From Calliopsis andreniformis (taxonomy: Eukaryota > Arthropoda > Insecta > Hymenoptera > Andrenidae), in contig NW_027480422.1 of NCBI RefSeq assembly GCF_051401765.1, forward strand, positions 12,046,001-12,110,000: a stretch of 64,000 nucleotides of DNA. Direction: 5' to 3'. The position numbers were made by a program, and so were the translations under genes. The notes beneath the pieces are model-generated. The model had not been told where the DNA came from and did not search any database. It saw nothing but the letters and a program-made list of their open reading frames with translations. Positions 49,197-60,800 of the stretch are shown here, piece by piece (positions within the stretch are counted from its first letter, which is position 1; each line of letters starts with the position of its first letter).

Positions 49197-52100
49197 ATGG
49201 CCACCACAATGGCTTATACCGTGGCCGAATTGAAGGAGTTTTTAAGGGCTCGAGACTTATCTTCAGCAGGAACTAAGGCTGAATTAATAAATCGTTTGGA
49301 GCAATTCGACGAAAATATTTGGGAGAATATTGCCGAAGAAGGAAGGGTAACCAGAGAAGCTGCGCGAACCAGTCACTTGGACGACCAGCGGATAACAGAA
49401 GCAGGACAAGCTGCGTATGGTGAAGAAACGCGGAGGAGGGAATCGGAACGTATTCGTAGAGATAAGGCGAGATGGGACACCATGCTCAACGAACAGATGC
49501 AGAGAGAATTGGACTTACTGAGGAGGGAAAACATGGTGATGCAAAGGGAATTAGAAATCATGAGGAATGAGCAGATGCGCACGAGAAGTTTTTCAGCTAG
49601 TCCAGACATTCCAGGAGATGCGGAAAGAGTCAGAGGACCAACTGGACCTTCCCCGACGATGAGTATTCGAGCGATCGGTGATTTATTATCCGATTTTGAT
49701 GGTCGCGACAATACGTTCTGGAAATGGGAACAGCAAGTGAACCTTCTTCGTACAACGTATCATTTGGATGAGAATGCCACGCGGGTGTTAATAAGTTCAA
49801 AATTGAAAGCGCGAGCCGCGAGTTGGTTTCATTCGAAGGCGGAGCATATCACCCTCCGAATAGACGATTTATTGAGGGAAATGAAGATCATGTTTGACCA
49901 TCGACCAAGCAGACTGTCGCTTCGTAGGCAGTTTGAAAATAGAGTGTGGAATTCGGGTGAACTTTTTACGGACTATTTCCATGATAAAATAATATTGGGA
50001 AATAGAGTACCAATTGCGGAGGGAGAATTGGTGGAATACATCATTGATGGGGTGACTGATCAACAGCTGCGGAACCAAGCACGCATCATGCGGATCAAAA
50101 CGACAGCAGATTTATTAGAGTCGTTTGAGAATATCAAATTGGACCCGAAGAGAATGAATGAACGGGACTTAAAGGAGAAGAAGGAGACGAAATTTGGCCG
50201 TATCCAGCAGCAGACATTAGTGGGGAAACCCCCTAAAAAAGAAGTGCGATGTTTTAATTGTTCCGAAATGGGACATATTTCGACAAGTTGTCAAAAACCG
50301 AAAAGGCAACAGGGAGGCTGTTTCGAGTGTGGATCGATGCTACATCGAATAGCGGGATGCCCGCGACGAACAGCGAGTCAATCAGGCGAGAGCAACATGG
50401 CGAGAGAAACGACCACGACTAGGAGAGAACTCTCAGCGGCAACGTCGATGAACATGGTACAACCAGCCACACTCAACGCACCGTACACGGTTTCAATAAG
50501 TTACAATATAGCTGATAATAGCGGACAAAATTGTAAGTACACGCTATGCGCAATGTTGGACTCCGGATCCCCGATCAGTCTAATAAAAAATTGTTTGGTT
50601 CCTTTGCACGCGCGAACACAGGGGTGTGAGACCGGGCCAGAATTTTGCGGTATTAATGGATCGCCGTTAAAGATATTAGGTAGATTTTATCAGGATGTTG
50701 AAATTGAGGGCATCTCAATTAAATTAAATTTTTATATTGTACCAGATAATACTATGGCATTTATGGCGATACTCGGACGGGATTTTTCGTCACATCCATT
50801 AATTAGAATTACGTGGGATGGGAAATTAGTGATTACAAGGAAAACACCGGAAGTGATAACCGATGAATTAGATTGCGCGATCAAACAAATTATGAATATA
50901 GAATGTATTAGTGGCGTGAGTACAGAACAAGAAAAATTACAGATCAATTCAAAAATCGGGCCGGAAAAAATAGAAAGAATTAGGGATATGTATGTGTCTG
51001 ATTACATAAAAATTAAAGAAACCAGTGCAATGGAAATAGATTTCGAAATGAAGATCGCGTTAAAGCATAATCAGCCAGTTAGTTTTAGACCGAGGAGATT
51101 ATCTTTTGCGGACAAGCAAAAACTGCAGGTCATTTTGGATGACCTGTTAGAGAGAGGGATTATCCGTCCGAGTGAGTCACCGTATGCCAGTCCGATAGTT
51201 TTAGTACGTAAGAAGAATGGCGAGACACGTTTATGTATTGATTATAGAGAGTTAAACAGAATTACTGTGAAAGATAACTTCCCGAGTCAGCTGATAGACG
51301 ATAATATTGATCAATTAAAAGAGAAAAAATTCTTTACGACGCTTGATCTAAAAGATGGGTATTACAATGTACGAATGGCGCGAGAGGCAATTCAGTTTAC
51401 AAGCTTTGTAACCCCTTTGGGGCAATACGAGTTTTTATATTGTCCGTTTGGGCTAACAAATGCACCCAAGGTATTTCACCGATTTATTCGTAAAGTTTTC
51501 TCCAACTTAATTAGAACGGGAAAGATGTTACCATTTTTTGACGATTTTTTTATTGCAACGGAGACTCTGGAAGAACATCTTGAAATTCTGCAGGAAATAT
51601 TTCGAACCGCGGGTCAACATCGTCTTACATTTAGATTGGACAAGTGTTTCTTTGCGCAAAACGAAATAGATTATTTGGGATATCACGTTAGTGTGGATGG
51701 GATACGACCAAGTGATAATAATATTGCATCAGTTATCAATTACCCGATACCGCGGAATGCGAAGGAAGTCCTTCGGTTTGTGGCCCTAGCGAGTTATTTT
51801 AGACGGTTCATCCCGCAATTTTCAATGATTGCAAAACCACTGTATGATCTCATTAAAAAAGAGGTGAAATTTAAATTCAGAGAGGAGGAAAGTAAGGCAT
51901 TTGAAACCTTAAAGAAACAATTGTCCAGTAAACCGATCCTAGCAATTTATTCTCCGAAGGCAGAAACAGAATTGCATTGCGATGCGAGCGTGTCAGGGTT
52001 CGGTGCAATTCTTTTACAGAAACAAAGCGATGGTAATTTTAGACCAATATCATACTTTAGTCAACGGACAACACCCGCCGAATCAAAATATCATAGTTTC

Positions 52101-52742
52101 GAGTTAGAATGTCTTGCGGTGGTATATGCAGTTAAGCGTTTCCATGTATATTTAGGCGGAATTTTTTTTAAAATTATGACAGATTGTGATAGTTTCCGTT
52201 TAACGTTAAGCAAGCAGAATATAAACCCCCGAATCTCACGTTGGGCAATGTTCTTGCAGGACTATGATTTTGAGATACAGTATAGACCAGGTAAAAGAAT
52301 GAGCCATGTTGATGCTCTCAGTAGATGCCATAGCATACTAGCAATAGAAGGAAATACTTTTGAGCAAACATTGTCAATATGTCAGGATAAAGATGACGAG
52401 ATATGTAAAATACGCGATAAATTGCAAAAGACCGAAATGAAGTTTTTCGAATTGTGTAATGGATTAGTGTACCGGAAGGATAAAATGAAGAAACTGCTAT
52501 TTTACGTACCACACTCAATGGAAAATAATGTAATCCGTACTTGCCACGACGATCTGGGACATGTTGGTTTGGATAAGGTAGTAGACAATATCTTGAAAGT
52601 GTATTGGTTCCCTAAATTACGCGAGAAGGCTAAAGATTATATAGCGAACTGCTTACGATGTAGGGAATTCTCTCCACCTAGTGGGAAACAACCGGGGTAT
52701 CGGCATAATATACTTGATAAGATTCGGATTAATGTTAATTAA
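49197..52742 (+). CDS. gag-pol: Gag-Pol polyprotein of Ty3/gypsy-type retrotransposon, integrase truncated
   Basis: A single frame of 1181 residues that makes the structural and replication proteins of the element. I chose the ATG at 49197 (context AACATGG) over an in-frame ATG at 49029 because the SAP domain starts right after it. Domains by residue: SAP DNA-binding fold about 6-38; charged Glu/Arg coiled coil about 73-128; Gag core about 155-300; two CX2CX4HX4C zinc knuckles at 352-365 and 375-388; aspartic protease with LDSGS (D455) and ILGRDF (525-530); reverse transcriptase with D717 in TLDLKDGYY and FFDD (D782, D783); RNase H with D929, E971 and D996; integrase HX4HX29CX2C (H1117, H1122, C1152, C1155). 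Only 26 residues follow, so the integrase DDE core and C-terminal domain are absent. There is no frameshift between Gag and Pol and no internal stop. An integrase-deleted but otherwise intact copy is the best reading. Whether the deletion is private to this copy cannot be told from one sequence. Confidence 0.93.
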   Translation: MATTMAYTVAELKEFLRARDLSSAGTKAELINRLEQFDENIWENIAEEGRVTREAARTSHLDDQRITEAGQAAYGEETRRRESERIRRDKARWDTMLNEQMQRELDLLRRENMVMQRELEIMRNEQMRTRSFSASPDIPGDAERVRGPTGPSPTMSIRAIGDLLSDFDGRDNTFWKWEQQVNLLRTTYHLDENATRVLISSKLKARAASWFHSKAEHITLRIDDLLREMKIMFDHRPSRLSLRRQFENRVWNSGELFTDYFHDKIILGNRVPIAEGELVEYIIDGVTDQQLRNQARIMRIKTTADLLESFENIKLDPKRMNERDLKEKKETKFGRIQQQTLVGKPPKKEVRCFNCSEMGHISTSCQKPKRQQGGCFECGSMLHRIAGCPRRTASQSGESNMARETTTTRRELSAATSMNMVQPATLNAPYTVSISYNIADNSGQNCKYTLCAMLDSGSPISLIKNCLVPLHARTQGCETGPEFCGINGSPLKILGRFYQDVEIEGISIKLNFYIVPDNTMAFMAILGRDFSSHPLIRITWDGKLVITRKTPEVITDELDCAIKQIMNIECISGVSTEQEKLQINSKIGPEKIERIRDMYVSDYIKIKETSAMEIDFEMKIALKHNQPVSFRPRRLSFADKQKLQVILDDLLERGIIRPSESPYASPIVLVRKKNGETRLCIDYRELNRITVKDNFPSQLIDDNIDQLKEKKFFTTLDLKDGYYNVRMAREAIQFTSFVTPLGQYEFLYCPFGLTNAPKVFHRFIRKVFSNLIRTGKMLPFFDDFFIATETLEEHLEILQEIFRTAGQHRLTFRLDKCFFAQNEIDYLGYHVSVDGIRPSDNNIASVINYPIPRNAKEVLRFVALASYFRRFIPQFSMIAKPLYDLIKKEVKFKFREEESKAFETLKKQLSSKPILAIYSPKAETELHCDASVSGFGAILLQKQSDGNFRPISYFSQRTTPAESKYHSFELECLAVVYAVKRFHVYLGGIFFKIMTDCDSFRLTLSKQNINPRISRWAMFLQDYDFEIQYRPGKRMSHVDALSRCHSILAIEGNTFEQTLSICQDKDDEICKIRDKLQKTEMKFFELCNGLVYRKDKMKKLLFYVPHSMENNVIRTCHDDLGHVGLDKVVDNILKVYWFPKLREKAKDYIANCLRCREFSPPSGKQPGYRHNILDKIRINVN

Positions 52743-52886
52743 TATTTATATGATTAAGTAAGTGTGGTGTAAATAAGTGTATGAATATGAGTGTGTTTAT
52801 TTTTTTTTTTGCGTAGTATGAATGATGACTGATTCGTAATCGACCTAAGTTTAGCCGGGACGGCTAAAATGTCAGAATGGCCGAAC
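52743..52886 (+). other. 3' internal region before the 3' LTR
   Basis: 144 bp between the Gag-Pol stop and the 3' LTR, about where the rest of integrase would be expected to precede a short 3' region. It has an 11-base T run (52800-52810) and a perfect 7-bp inverted repeat, TTTAGCC/GGCTAAA (52850-52856 with 52862-52868, 5-nt loop). The usual purine-rich tract directly before the LTR is not evident: the last bases are ATGGCCGAAC. The deletion that removed the integrase core probably ends near or in this region. Confidence 0.6.
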
Positions 52887-53422
52887 TGTAGGCAATTTAG
52901 TGAGCGAAGTGAGGGTGCAAGTGGCCGAGGCATGGGCGCAAGGTCGACCTGATGAGACCGAGGTGGAGTTTATGGTGCAGACGTGACCCGTGGCGATTTT
53001 GAGGAATTATAAGAATCGTGTTAAGAAAATTGTCAATGGACATTGACGCGCCGTAAAACTCCATCCTGCAGGCCAGATGGGGAAAACCCAGGCAGCGGCC
53101 GAGAGCTCGGGCGAGTGCACCCCACGGTATCCACGTGCCCTTACTCCGCTGACTGTTTTAGGCGGGTGGGTTTTTCCAAAATATTCGGACGTAGTGGGGA
53201 AAAACAACCACGCAGGATAGACTTAAGGGAGACAGCGTGTCAGAGAGTCGGTCTGAGAAAATGAATTGAAGTAGCAACGTGCATGATCCGCGTACTGGTC
53301 AGAAGTCCACGAGTGACAGGTCGATCGCAGTTCAATCGGGATTCCGAATTCAAAAATAAACTATTAGTGCTATAGATTAACCGTTCATTTTTCCTATTAA
53401 ACCCTCGCTCGTCCTCCCTACA
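52887..53422 (+). repeat. 3' LTR
   Basis: The second LTR, the same length as the first and without differences that I can see. Its last base is followed by GATT, the target duplication, and then satellite. In an LTR element this copy provides the polyadenylation site; the candidate AATAAA is at 53355-53360. Confidence 0.95.
53355..53360 (+). promoter_or_regulatory. Candidate polyadenylation signal, 3' LTR
   Basis: The same AATAAA in the 3' LTR, where it would direct 3' end formation of the element transcript. Confidence 0.45.
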
Positions 53423-53426
53423 GATT
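53423..53426. other. Target site duplication, right copy (GATT)
   Basis: GATT directly follows the CA end of the 3' LTR and matches 48365-48368. A 4-bp duplication is usual for Ty3/gypsy-type integration. Confidence 0.9.
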
Positions 53427-54827
53427 CTTATTGTACTTTATGCTTCTGGCGTTGACTTCTAAGGCCCTACCTATTGGATCTGGTGGAGCAACGCCTAGGG
53501 TGGAGCCTAGGTTGCCCGGAAAGTAGAAATGACCATTACTTCCACACTGTTTGCAATTATTCATTTTATACAATGGAAAAACTGTTGTATTTATATTGTT
53601 TTTTATAGTTATGGCGTTGACTTCTAAGGCCGCAGCTATTCGATGTGGTTGAGCAACGCCCTAGAGTGAAGCCTAGGTTGCCCGGAACGTAGAAATGACC
53701 ATACCTTTCACACTGGTTGCAATTATTCCTGTTATACAAGGGAATAACTGTTGTATTTATATTGCAGTTTACGCTTCTGGCGTTGACTTCTTAGGCCCTA
53801 ACTATTCGATCTGGGGTAACCACGCCCTAGACTGAAGCCTAGGTTGCCCGGAACGTAGAAATGACCATCACTTTCACACTGGTTGCAATTATTCCTGTTA
53901 TACGATGGAAAAACTGTTGTATCTATTTTGTATTTTATGCTCCTGTCGTTGACTTCTTAGGTCCTAACTATTGGATCTGGTGGAGCAACGCCCTCTGGTG
54001 TCGCCCAGGTTGCACGGAACGTAGAAATGACCATAACTTTCTTACTGATCGCAATTATTCGTATTATACGATGGAAAAACTGTTGTATTTATATTGTATT
54101 TTATGCTTCTGGCGTTGACTTCTTAGGCCCTAACTATTCGATCTGGTGTAGCAACGCCCTAGAGTGAAGCCTAGGTTGCCCGGAACGTAGAAATGACCAT
54201 GTCTGTCACACTGGTTGCAATTATTCCTGTTATACGATGGAAAAACTGTTGTATCTATTTTGTATTTTATGCTCCTGGCGTTGACTTCTTAGGTCCTAAC
54301 CATTGGATCTGGTGGAGCAACGCCCTCTGGTGTCGCCCAGGTTGCCCGGAACGTAGAAATGACCATAACTTTCATACTGTTTGCAATTATTCGTATTATA
54401 CGATGGAAAAACTGTTGTATTTATATTGTATTTTATGCTCCTGGCGTTGACTTCTTAGGCCCTAACTATTGGATCCGGTGCAGCAACGCCCTAGAGTGAA
54501 GCCTAGGTTGCCCGGAACGTAGAAATGACCATGTCTGTCACACTGGTTGCAATTATTCCTGTTATACGATGGAAAAACTGAAGTTTTATATTATATTTTA
54601 TGCTTCAGGCGTTGACTTCTAGGGCCGTAGCTACTCGATGTGGTGGAGTAACGCCCTAGAGTGAAGCCTAGGTTGCCCGGAAAGTAGAAATGACCATTAC
54701 ATCCACACTGTTTGCAATTATTCATTTTATACAATGGAAAAACTGTTGTATTTATATTATATTTGATGCTTCAGGCGTTGACTTCTAGGGCCGTAGCTAT
54801 TCGATGTGGTTGAGCAACGCCCTAGAG
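53427..54827 (+). repeat. Satellite: end of the interrupted block I copy, then 2-mer array
   Basis: Up to about 53813 the monomers continue the block I 8-mer cut by the element (match to 37249-about 37635, one base longer where GTTGCCGGAAAG is GTTGCCCGGAAAG). From about 53830 a two-monomer unit repeats at 332 bases: a CTGTTATACG/TATCTATTTTG monomer, then a CGTATTATACG/TATTTATATTG monomer. About 2.3 units are present; markers are CCCTCTGGTGTCGCCC (53992, 54324) and CCATGTCTGTCAC (54198, 54530). It contains no genes. Confidence 0.85.
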
Positions 54828-57800
54828 TGAAGCCTAGGTTGCCCGGAACGTAGAAATGACCATTACTTCCACACTGTTTGCAATTATTCATATTATACAG
54901 TGGAAAAACTGTTGTATTTATATTGCATTTTATGCTTCTGGCATTGACTTCTAAGGACCTAACTATTCGATGTGGTGGAGCAACGCCCTAGAGTGAAGCC
55001 TAGGTTGCCCCGAACGTAGAAAGGACCATAACTCTCACACTGGTTGCAATTATTCCTGTTATACAAGGGAAAAACTGTTGTATTTATATTGCATTTTATG
55101 CTTCTGGCGTTGACTTCTTTGGCCCTAACTATTCGATCTGGTGGAGCAACGCCATAGAGTGAAGCCTAGGCTGCCCGGAATGTAGAAATGACCATCACTT
55201 TCACACTGGTTGCAATTATTCTTGTTATACGATGGAAAAGCTGTTGTATTTATATTGTATTTTATGCTTCTGGCGTAGTCTAATTAGGCCCTAACTATTC
55301 GATCTTGTGGAACAACGCCGTAGAGTGAAGCCTAGGTTGCCCGGAAGGTAGAAATGACCATTACATCCTCACTGTTTGCAATTATTCATTGTATACAATG
55401 GAAAAACTGTTGTATTTATATTGTATTTTATGCTTCTGGCATTGACTTCTCAGGCCCTAACTATTCGATCTGGTGGAGCAACGCTCTAGAGAGAAGCCTA
55501 GATTGCCCGGAACGTAGAAATGACTTTTAACTTCTGGCTTGCTGCAATTATTCCTGTTATACGATGAATAAACTGTTGTATTTTCATTGTATTTTATGCG
55601 TCTGGAGTTGTTTTCTAAGGCCCTAACTATTCGATGTGGTGGAGGAACGCCCTAGAGAGAAACCTAGGTTGCCCCGAACGTAGAAATGACCATAACTCTC
55701 ACACTGGTTGCAATTATTCCTGTTATACAAGGGAAAAACTGTTGTATTTATATTGCATTTTATGCTTCTGGCGTTGACTTCTTTGGCCCTAACTATTCGA
55801 TCTGGTGGAGCAACGCCATAGAGTGAAGCCTAGGCTGCCCGGAATGTAGAAATGACCATCACTTTCACACTGGTTGCAATTATTCTTGTTATACGATGGA
55901 AAAGCTGTTGTATTTATATTGTATTTTATGCTTCTGGCGTAGTCTAATTAGGCCCTAACTATTCGATCTTGTGGAACAACGCCATAGAGTGAAGCCTAGG
56001 TTGCCCGGAAGGTAGAAATGACCATTACATCCTCACTGTTTGCAATTATTCATTGTATACAATGGAAAAACTGTTGTATTTATATTGTATTTTATGCTTC
56101 TGGCATTGACTTCTAAAGCCCTAACTATTCGATGTGGTGGAGCAACGCCATAGAGCGAAACCTAGGTTGCTCGGAACGTAGAAATGGCCGTTACATTCAC
56201 ACTGTTTGCAATTATTCATTTTATACGATGGAAAAACTGTTGTACATTTATCATATCTTATGCTTCTGGCGTTGACTTCTTAGGCCCTAACTATTTCGTC
56301 TGGTGGAGCAACGCCCTAGGGTGTAGCCTAGGTTGCCCGGAACGTGGAAATGACCATAACTATCAGACTGGTTGCAAGTATTCGTTTTATACGATGGAAA
56401 GACTGTTGTATTTATATTGTATTTTATAGTTATGGCGTTGTCTTCTAGGGCCGTAGCTATTCGATGTGGTTGAGCAACGCCCTAGAGTGAAGCCTAGGTT
56501 GCCCGGAACGTAGAAATGACCATAGCTTTCATACTGGTTGGAATTATTCGTTTTATACGATGGAAAAACTGTTGTATTTATTCTGTATTTGGTGCTCCTG
56601 GCGTTGACTTCTTATGCCCTAACCATTGGATCTGGTGGACCATCGCCCTAGAGTGAGGCCTAGGTTGCCCGGAACGTAGAAATGACCATTACTTCCACAC
56701 TGTTTGCAATTATTCATTTTATACAATGGAAAAACTGTTGTGTTTATATTGTTTTTTATAGTTATGGCGTTGACCTCTAAGGCCGTAGCTATTCGATGTG
56801 GTGGAGCAATGCCCTAGAGTGAAGCCTAGGTTGCCCGGAACGTAGAAATCACCATAACTTTCACACTTGTTGCAATTATTCCTGGTATACGATGGAATAA
56901 CTGTTGTAATTTTATTTACATTTATGATCCTGTTGTTGACTTCTAAGGCCTTAGCTATTCGATCTGGTGGAGCAACGCCCTGGAGTGAAGCCTAGGTTGC
57001 CCGAAACGTGGAAATGACCATCACTTTCACACTGGTTGCAATTATTCTCGTTATACGATGGAAAAACTGTTGTATTTATATTGTGTTTTATGCTTCTGAC
57101 GTTGACTTCTAAGGCCGTAGCTATTCGATGTGGTGGGGCAACACCCTAGACTGAAGCCTACTTTGCCGGACCGTAAAAATGACCCATTACTTTCACACTG
57201 GTTTCAATTATTCGTTTTATACGATGGAAAAACTGTTGTATTTATTTTGCATTTGGTGCTTCTGGCGTGGACTTCTCAGGCCCTATCTATTGGATCTGGT
57301 GGACCAACGCCCTAGAGTGAAGCCTAGGTTGCCCGAAACGTGGAAATGACCATCACTTTCACACTGGTTGCAATTATTCCCGTTATACGATGGAAAAACT
57401 GTTGTATTTTTATTGTATTTTATGCTTCGGGCGTTGACTTCTGAGGCCCTCGCTATTCAATCTGGTGGAGCAACGCCCTAGAGTGAAGCCTAGGTTGCCC
57501 GGAACGTAGAAATCACCATAACTTTCACACTTGTTGCAATTATTCCCGTTATACGATGGAATAACTGTTGTAATTTTATTTACATTTATGATCCTGGTGT
57601 TGACTTCTAAGGCCCTAGCTATTCGATCTGGTGGAGCAACGCCCTGGAGTGAAGCCTAGGTTGCCCGAAACGTGGAAATGACCACCACTTTCACACTGGT
57701 TGCAATTATTCTCGTTATACGATGGAAAAACTGTTGTATTTTTATTGTATTTTATGCTTCGGGCGTTGACTTCTAAGGCCCTAACTGTTCGATCTGGTGG

Positions 57801-60800
57801 AGCAGCGCCCTAAGGTGAAGCCGAGGTTGGCCGGAACGTAGAAATGACCATAACTTTTATACTGGTTGCAATTATTGGTTTTACACGATGGAAAAACTGA
57901 TGTATTTGTATTGTGTTTTATGCTTCTGGCGTTGACTTCTAAGGCCGTGGCTATTGGATGTGCTGGAGCAACGCCCTAGACTGAAGCCTAGGTTGCCCGG
58001 AACGCAGAAATGACCAGATCTTTCACACTGGTTGTAATTATTCCCGTTATACGATGGAAAAACTGTTGCATTTATACTGTATTTTAAGCTTCTGGCGTTG
58101 ACTTCTAAGGTCCTAGCTATTCGATCTCGTGGGGCAACGTGCAAGAGTGAAGCCTATGCTGCCCGAAACGTAGAAAAGACCATTACTTTCACACTGGTTG
58201 CAATTATTCTTTTTATAGTATGGAAAAACTGTTGTATTTGTATTGTATTCTATGCGGCTGGAGTTGTTTTCTAAGGCCCTAACTATTCGACCTGGTGGAG
58301 CAACGCCCTAGGGTGAACCCGAGGTTGGCAACAACGTAGAAATGACCATATCTTTTATACTGGTTGCAATTATTGGTTTTATATGATGGAAAACCTGTTG
58401 TATTTATATTGTGTTTTATGCTGCTGGCGTTGACTTCTAAGGCCGTAGCTTTTCGATGTGGTGGGGCAACGCCCTAGAGTGAAGCCTAGGTTGCCCGGAA
58501 CGTATAAATGGCCATTACTTTCACACTGGTTGCAATTATTCGTTTTATACGATGGAAAAACTGTTGTATTTATTTTGTATTTGGTGCTTCTGGCGTTGAC
58601 TTCTTAGGCCCTAACTATTGGATCTGGTGGAGCAACGCCCTAGGGCGAAGACTAGGTTGCCCGAGACGTAGAAATGTCCATTACTTTCACACTGGTTGCA
58701 ATTATTCATGCTATACGATGGAAAAACTGTTGTATTTTTACTGTATTTTATGCTTCTGGCGATGACTTCTAAGGTCCTAGCTATTCGATCTGGTGGAGCA
58801 ACGCCCTAGAGTGAAGCCTAGGTTGCCCCGAACGTAGAAATGACCATAACTTTCACACTGGTTGCTATTATTCGTTTTATACGATGGAAAAACTGTTGTA
58901 TTTATATTGTATTTTATGCTTCTGGCGTTGACATCTTCGGCCGTAGCTGATCGATCTGGTGGAACAACGCCCTAGAATGAAGCCTAGATTGCCCGGAACG
59001 TAGAAATGACCATTACTTTGACACTGGTTGCAGTTATTCATGCTATACGATGAAAAAACAGTTGCATTTTTATTGTATTTTTTCCTTCTGGTTTTGACTT
59101 CTAAGGTCCTAGCTATTCGATCTTGTGGGGCATCGTCTAAGAGTGAGGCCTATGTTGCCCGGAACGTAGAAATGACCATAACTTTCTTACTGGTTGCAAT
59201 TATTCGTTTTATACGATGGAAAAACTGTTGTATTTATATTGTATTTTATGCTTCTGGCGTTGTCTTCTAAGACCGTAGCTATTCGATGTGGTGGAGCAAC
59301 GCCCTAGAGTGATGCCTAGGTCGCCTGGAACGTAGAAATGACCATTACTTTCACACTAGTTGCAGTTATTCATGCTATACGATGGAAGAACTGTTGCATT
59401 TTTATTGTATTTTTTTCTTCTGGCTTTGACTTCTAAGGTCCTAGCTGTTCCATCTGGTGGGGCAACGTCCAAGAGTGAAGCCTATGTTGCCCGGAACGTA
59501 GAAATGACCATCACTTTCTCACTGGTTGCAATTATTCCCCTTATACGATGGAAAAACTGATGTATTTTTTGTATTTTATGCATCGGGCGTTGACTTCTAA
59601 GGCGCTAGCTATTCGATCTGGTGTAGCATCACGCTAGAGTGAAGCCTAGGTTGCCCGCAACGTAGAGATGACCATTACTTTCACACTGGTTGCAATTATT
59701 CCCGTTATACGATGGAAAAACTGATGTATTTGTATTGTATTTTATGCTTCGAGCGCTGATTTCTTAGGCCCTAACCATTGGATCTGGTGGAGCAACGCCC
59801 TAGGGTGAAGCCGAGGTTGGCCGGAACGTAGAAATGACCATAACTTTTATACTGGTTGCAATTATTGGTTTTACACGATGGAAAAACTGATGTATTTGTA
59901 TTGTGTTTTATGCTTCTGGCGTTGACTTCTAAGGCCGTGGCTATTGGATGTGCTGGAGCAACGCCCTAGACTGAAGCCTAGGTTGCCCGGAACGCAGAAA
60001 TGACCAGACCTTTCACACTGGTTGTAATTATTCCCGTTATACGATGGAAAAACTGTTGCATTTATACTGTATTTTAAGCTTCTGGCGTTGACTTCTAAGG
60101 CCGTAGCTATTCGATGTGGTGGAGCAACGCCCTAGAGTGAAGCCTAGTTTGCACGGAACGTAGAAATGCCCATTACTCTAACACTGTAATTATTCCTGTT
60201 ATACGATGGAATAACTCTTGTATTTCTATTGTATTTTATGCTTCGGTCGTTAACTTCTAAGGCCCTAACTATTGGATCTGGTGGAGCAACGCCCTAGGGC
60301 GAAGAGTAGGTTGCCCGAGACGTAGAAATGACCATCACTTTCTCACTGGTTTCAATTATTCATGCTATACGATGGAAAAACTGTTGTATTTTTACTGTAT
60401 TTTATGCTTCTGGCGATGACTTCTAAGGTCCTAGCTATTCGATCTGGTGGAGTAACGCCCTAGAGTGAAGCCTAGGTTGCCCCGAACGTAGAAATGACCA
60501 TAACTTTCACACTGGTTGCAATTATTCTCGTTATACGATTGAAAAACTGTTGTATTTTTATTGTATTTTATGCTTCGGCCGTTGACTTCTAAGGCCCTCG
60601 CTATTCAATCTGGTGGAGCAACGCCCTAGAGTGAAGCCTAGGTTGCCCGGAACGTAGAAATGACCATACCTTTCACACTTGTTGCAATTATTCCTGTTAT
60701 ACGATGGAAAAACTGTTCCATTTATTATGTATTTTATGCTTCTGGCGATGACTTCTTAGGCCCTAACTATTGGATTTGGTGGATCAACGCCCTAGGGTGA

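Larger units (their letters stand above)
48369..53422 (+). mobile_element. Ty3/gypsy-type LTR retrotransposon, integrase core missing
   Basis: A 5054-bp element with two 536-bp direct LTRs beginning TGTAG and ending CTACA, flanked by the 4-bp duplication GATT (48365-48368 and 53423-53426). It holds one long Gag-Pol frame on the plus strand. The order protease, reverse transcriptase, RNase H, integrase is that of Metaviridae (Ty3/gypsy), and 4-bp duplications fit that group. Identical LTRs and an unbroken frame point to a very recent insertion. The frame stops just after the integrase zinc-binding domain, so the element lacks the DDE catalytic core and probably used integrase from a related full-length copy. 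It is the only non-satellite sequence in the window. Confidence 0.95.

Noticed and set aside
51534..51545. FFDD in place of the better-known YxDD as a broken reverse transcriptase site
   Set aside because: F-x-D-D is an accepted variant in Ty3/gypsy-type enzymes and both aspartates are present, so the site is not broken on this evidence.
48956..52518. Minus-strand open frames of 66-112 codons across the leader and Gag-Pol
   Set aside because: They are shadows of the leader and of the plus-strand Gag-Pol frame, without domains or support of their own.
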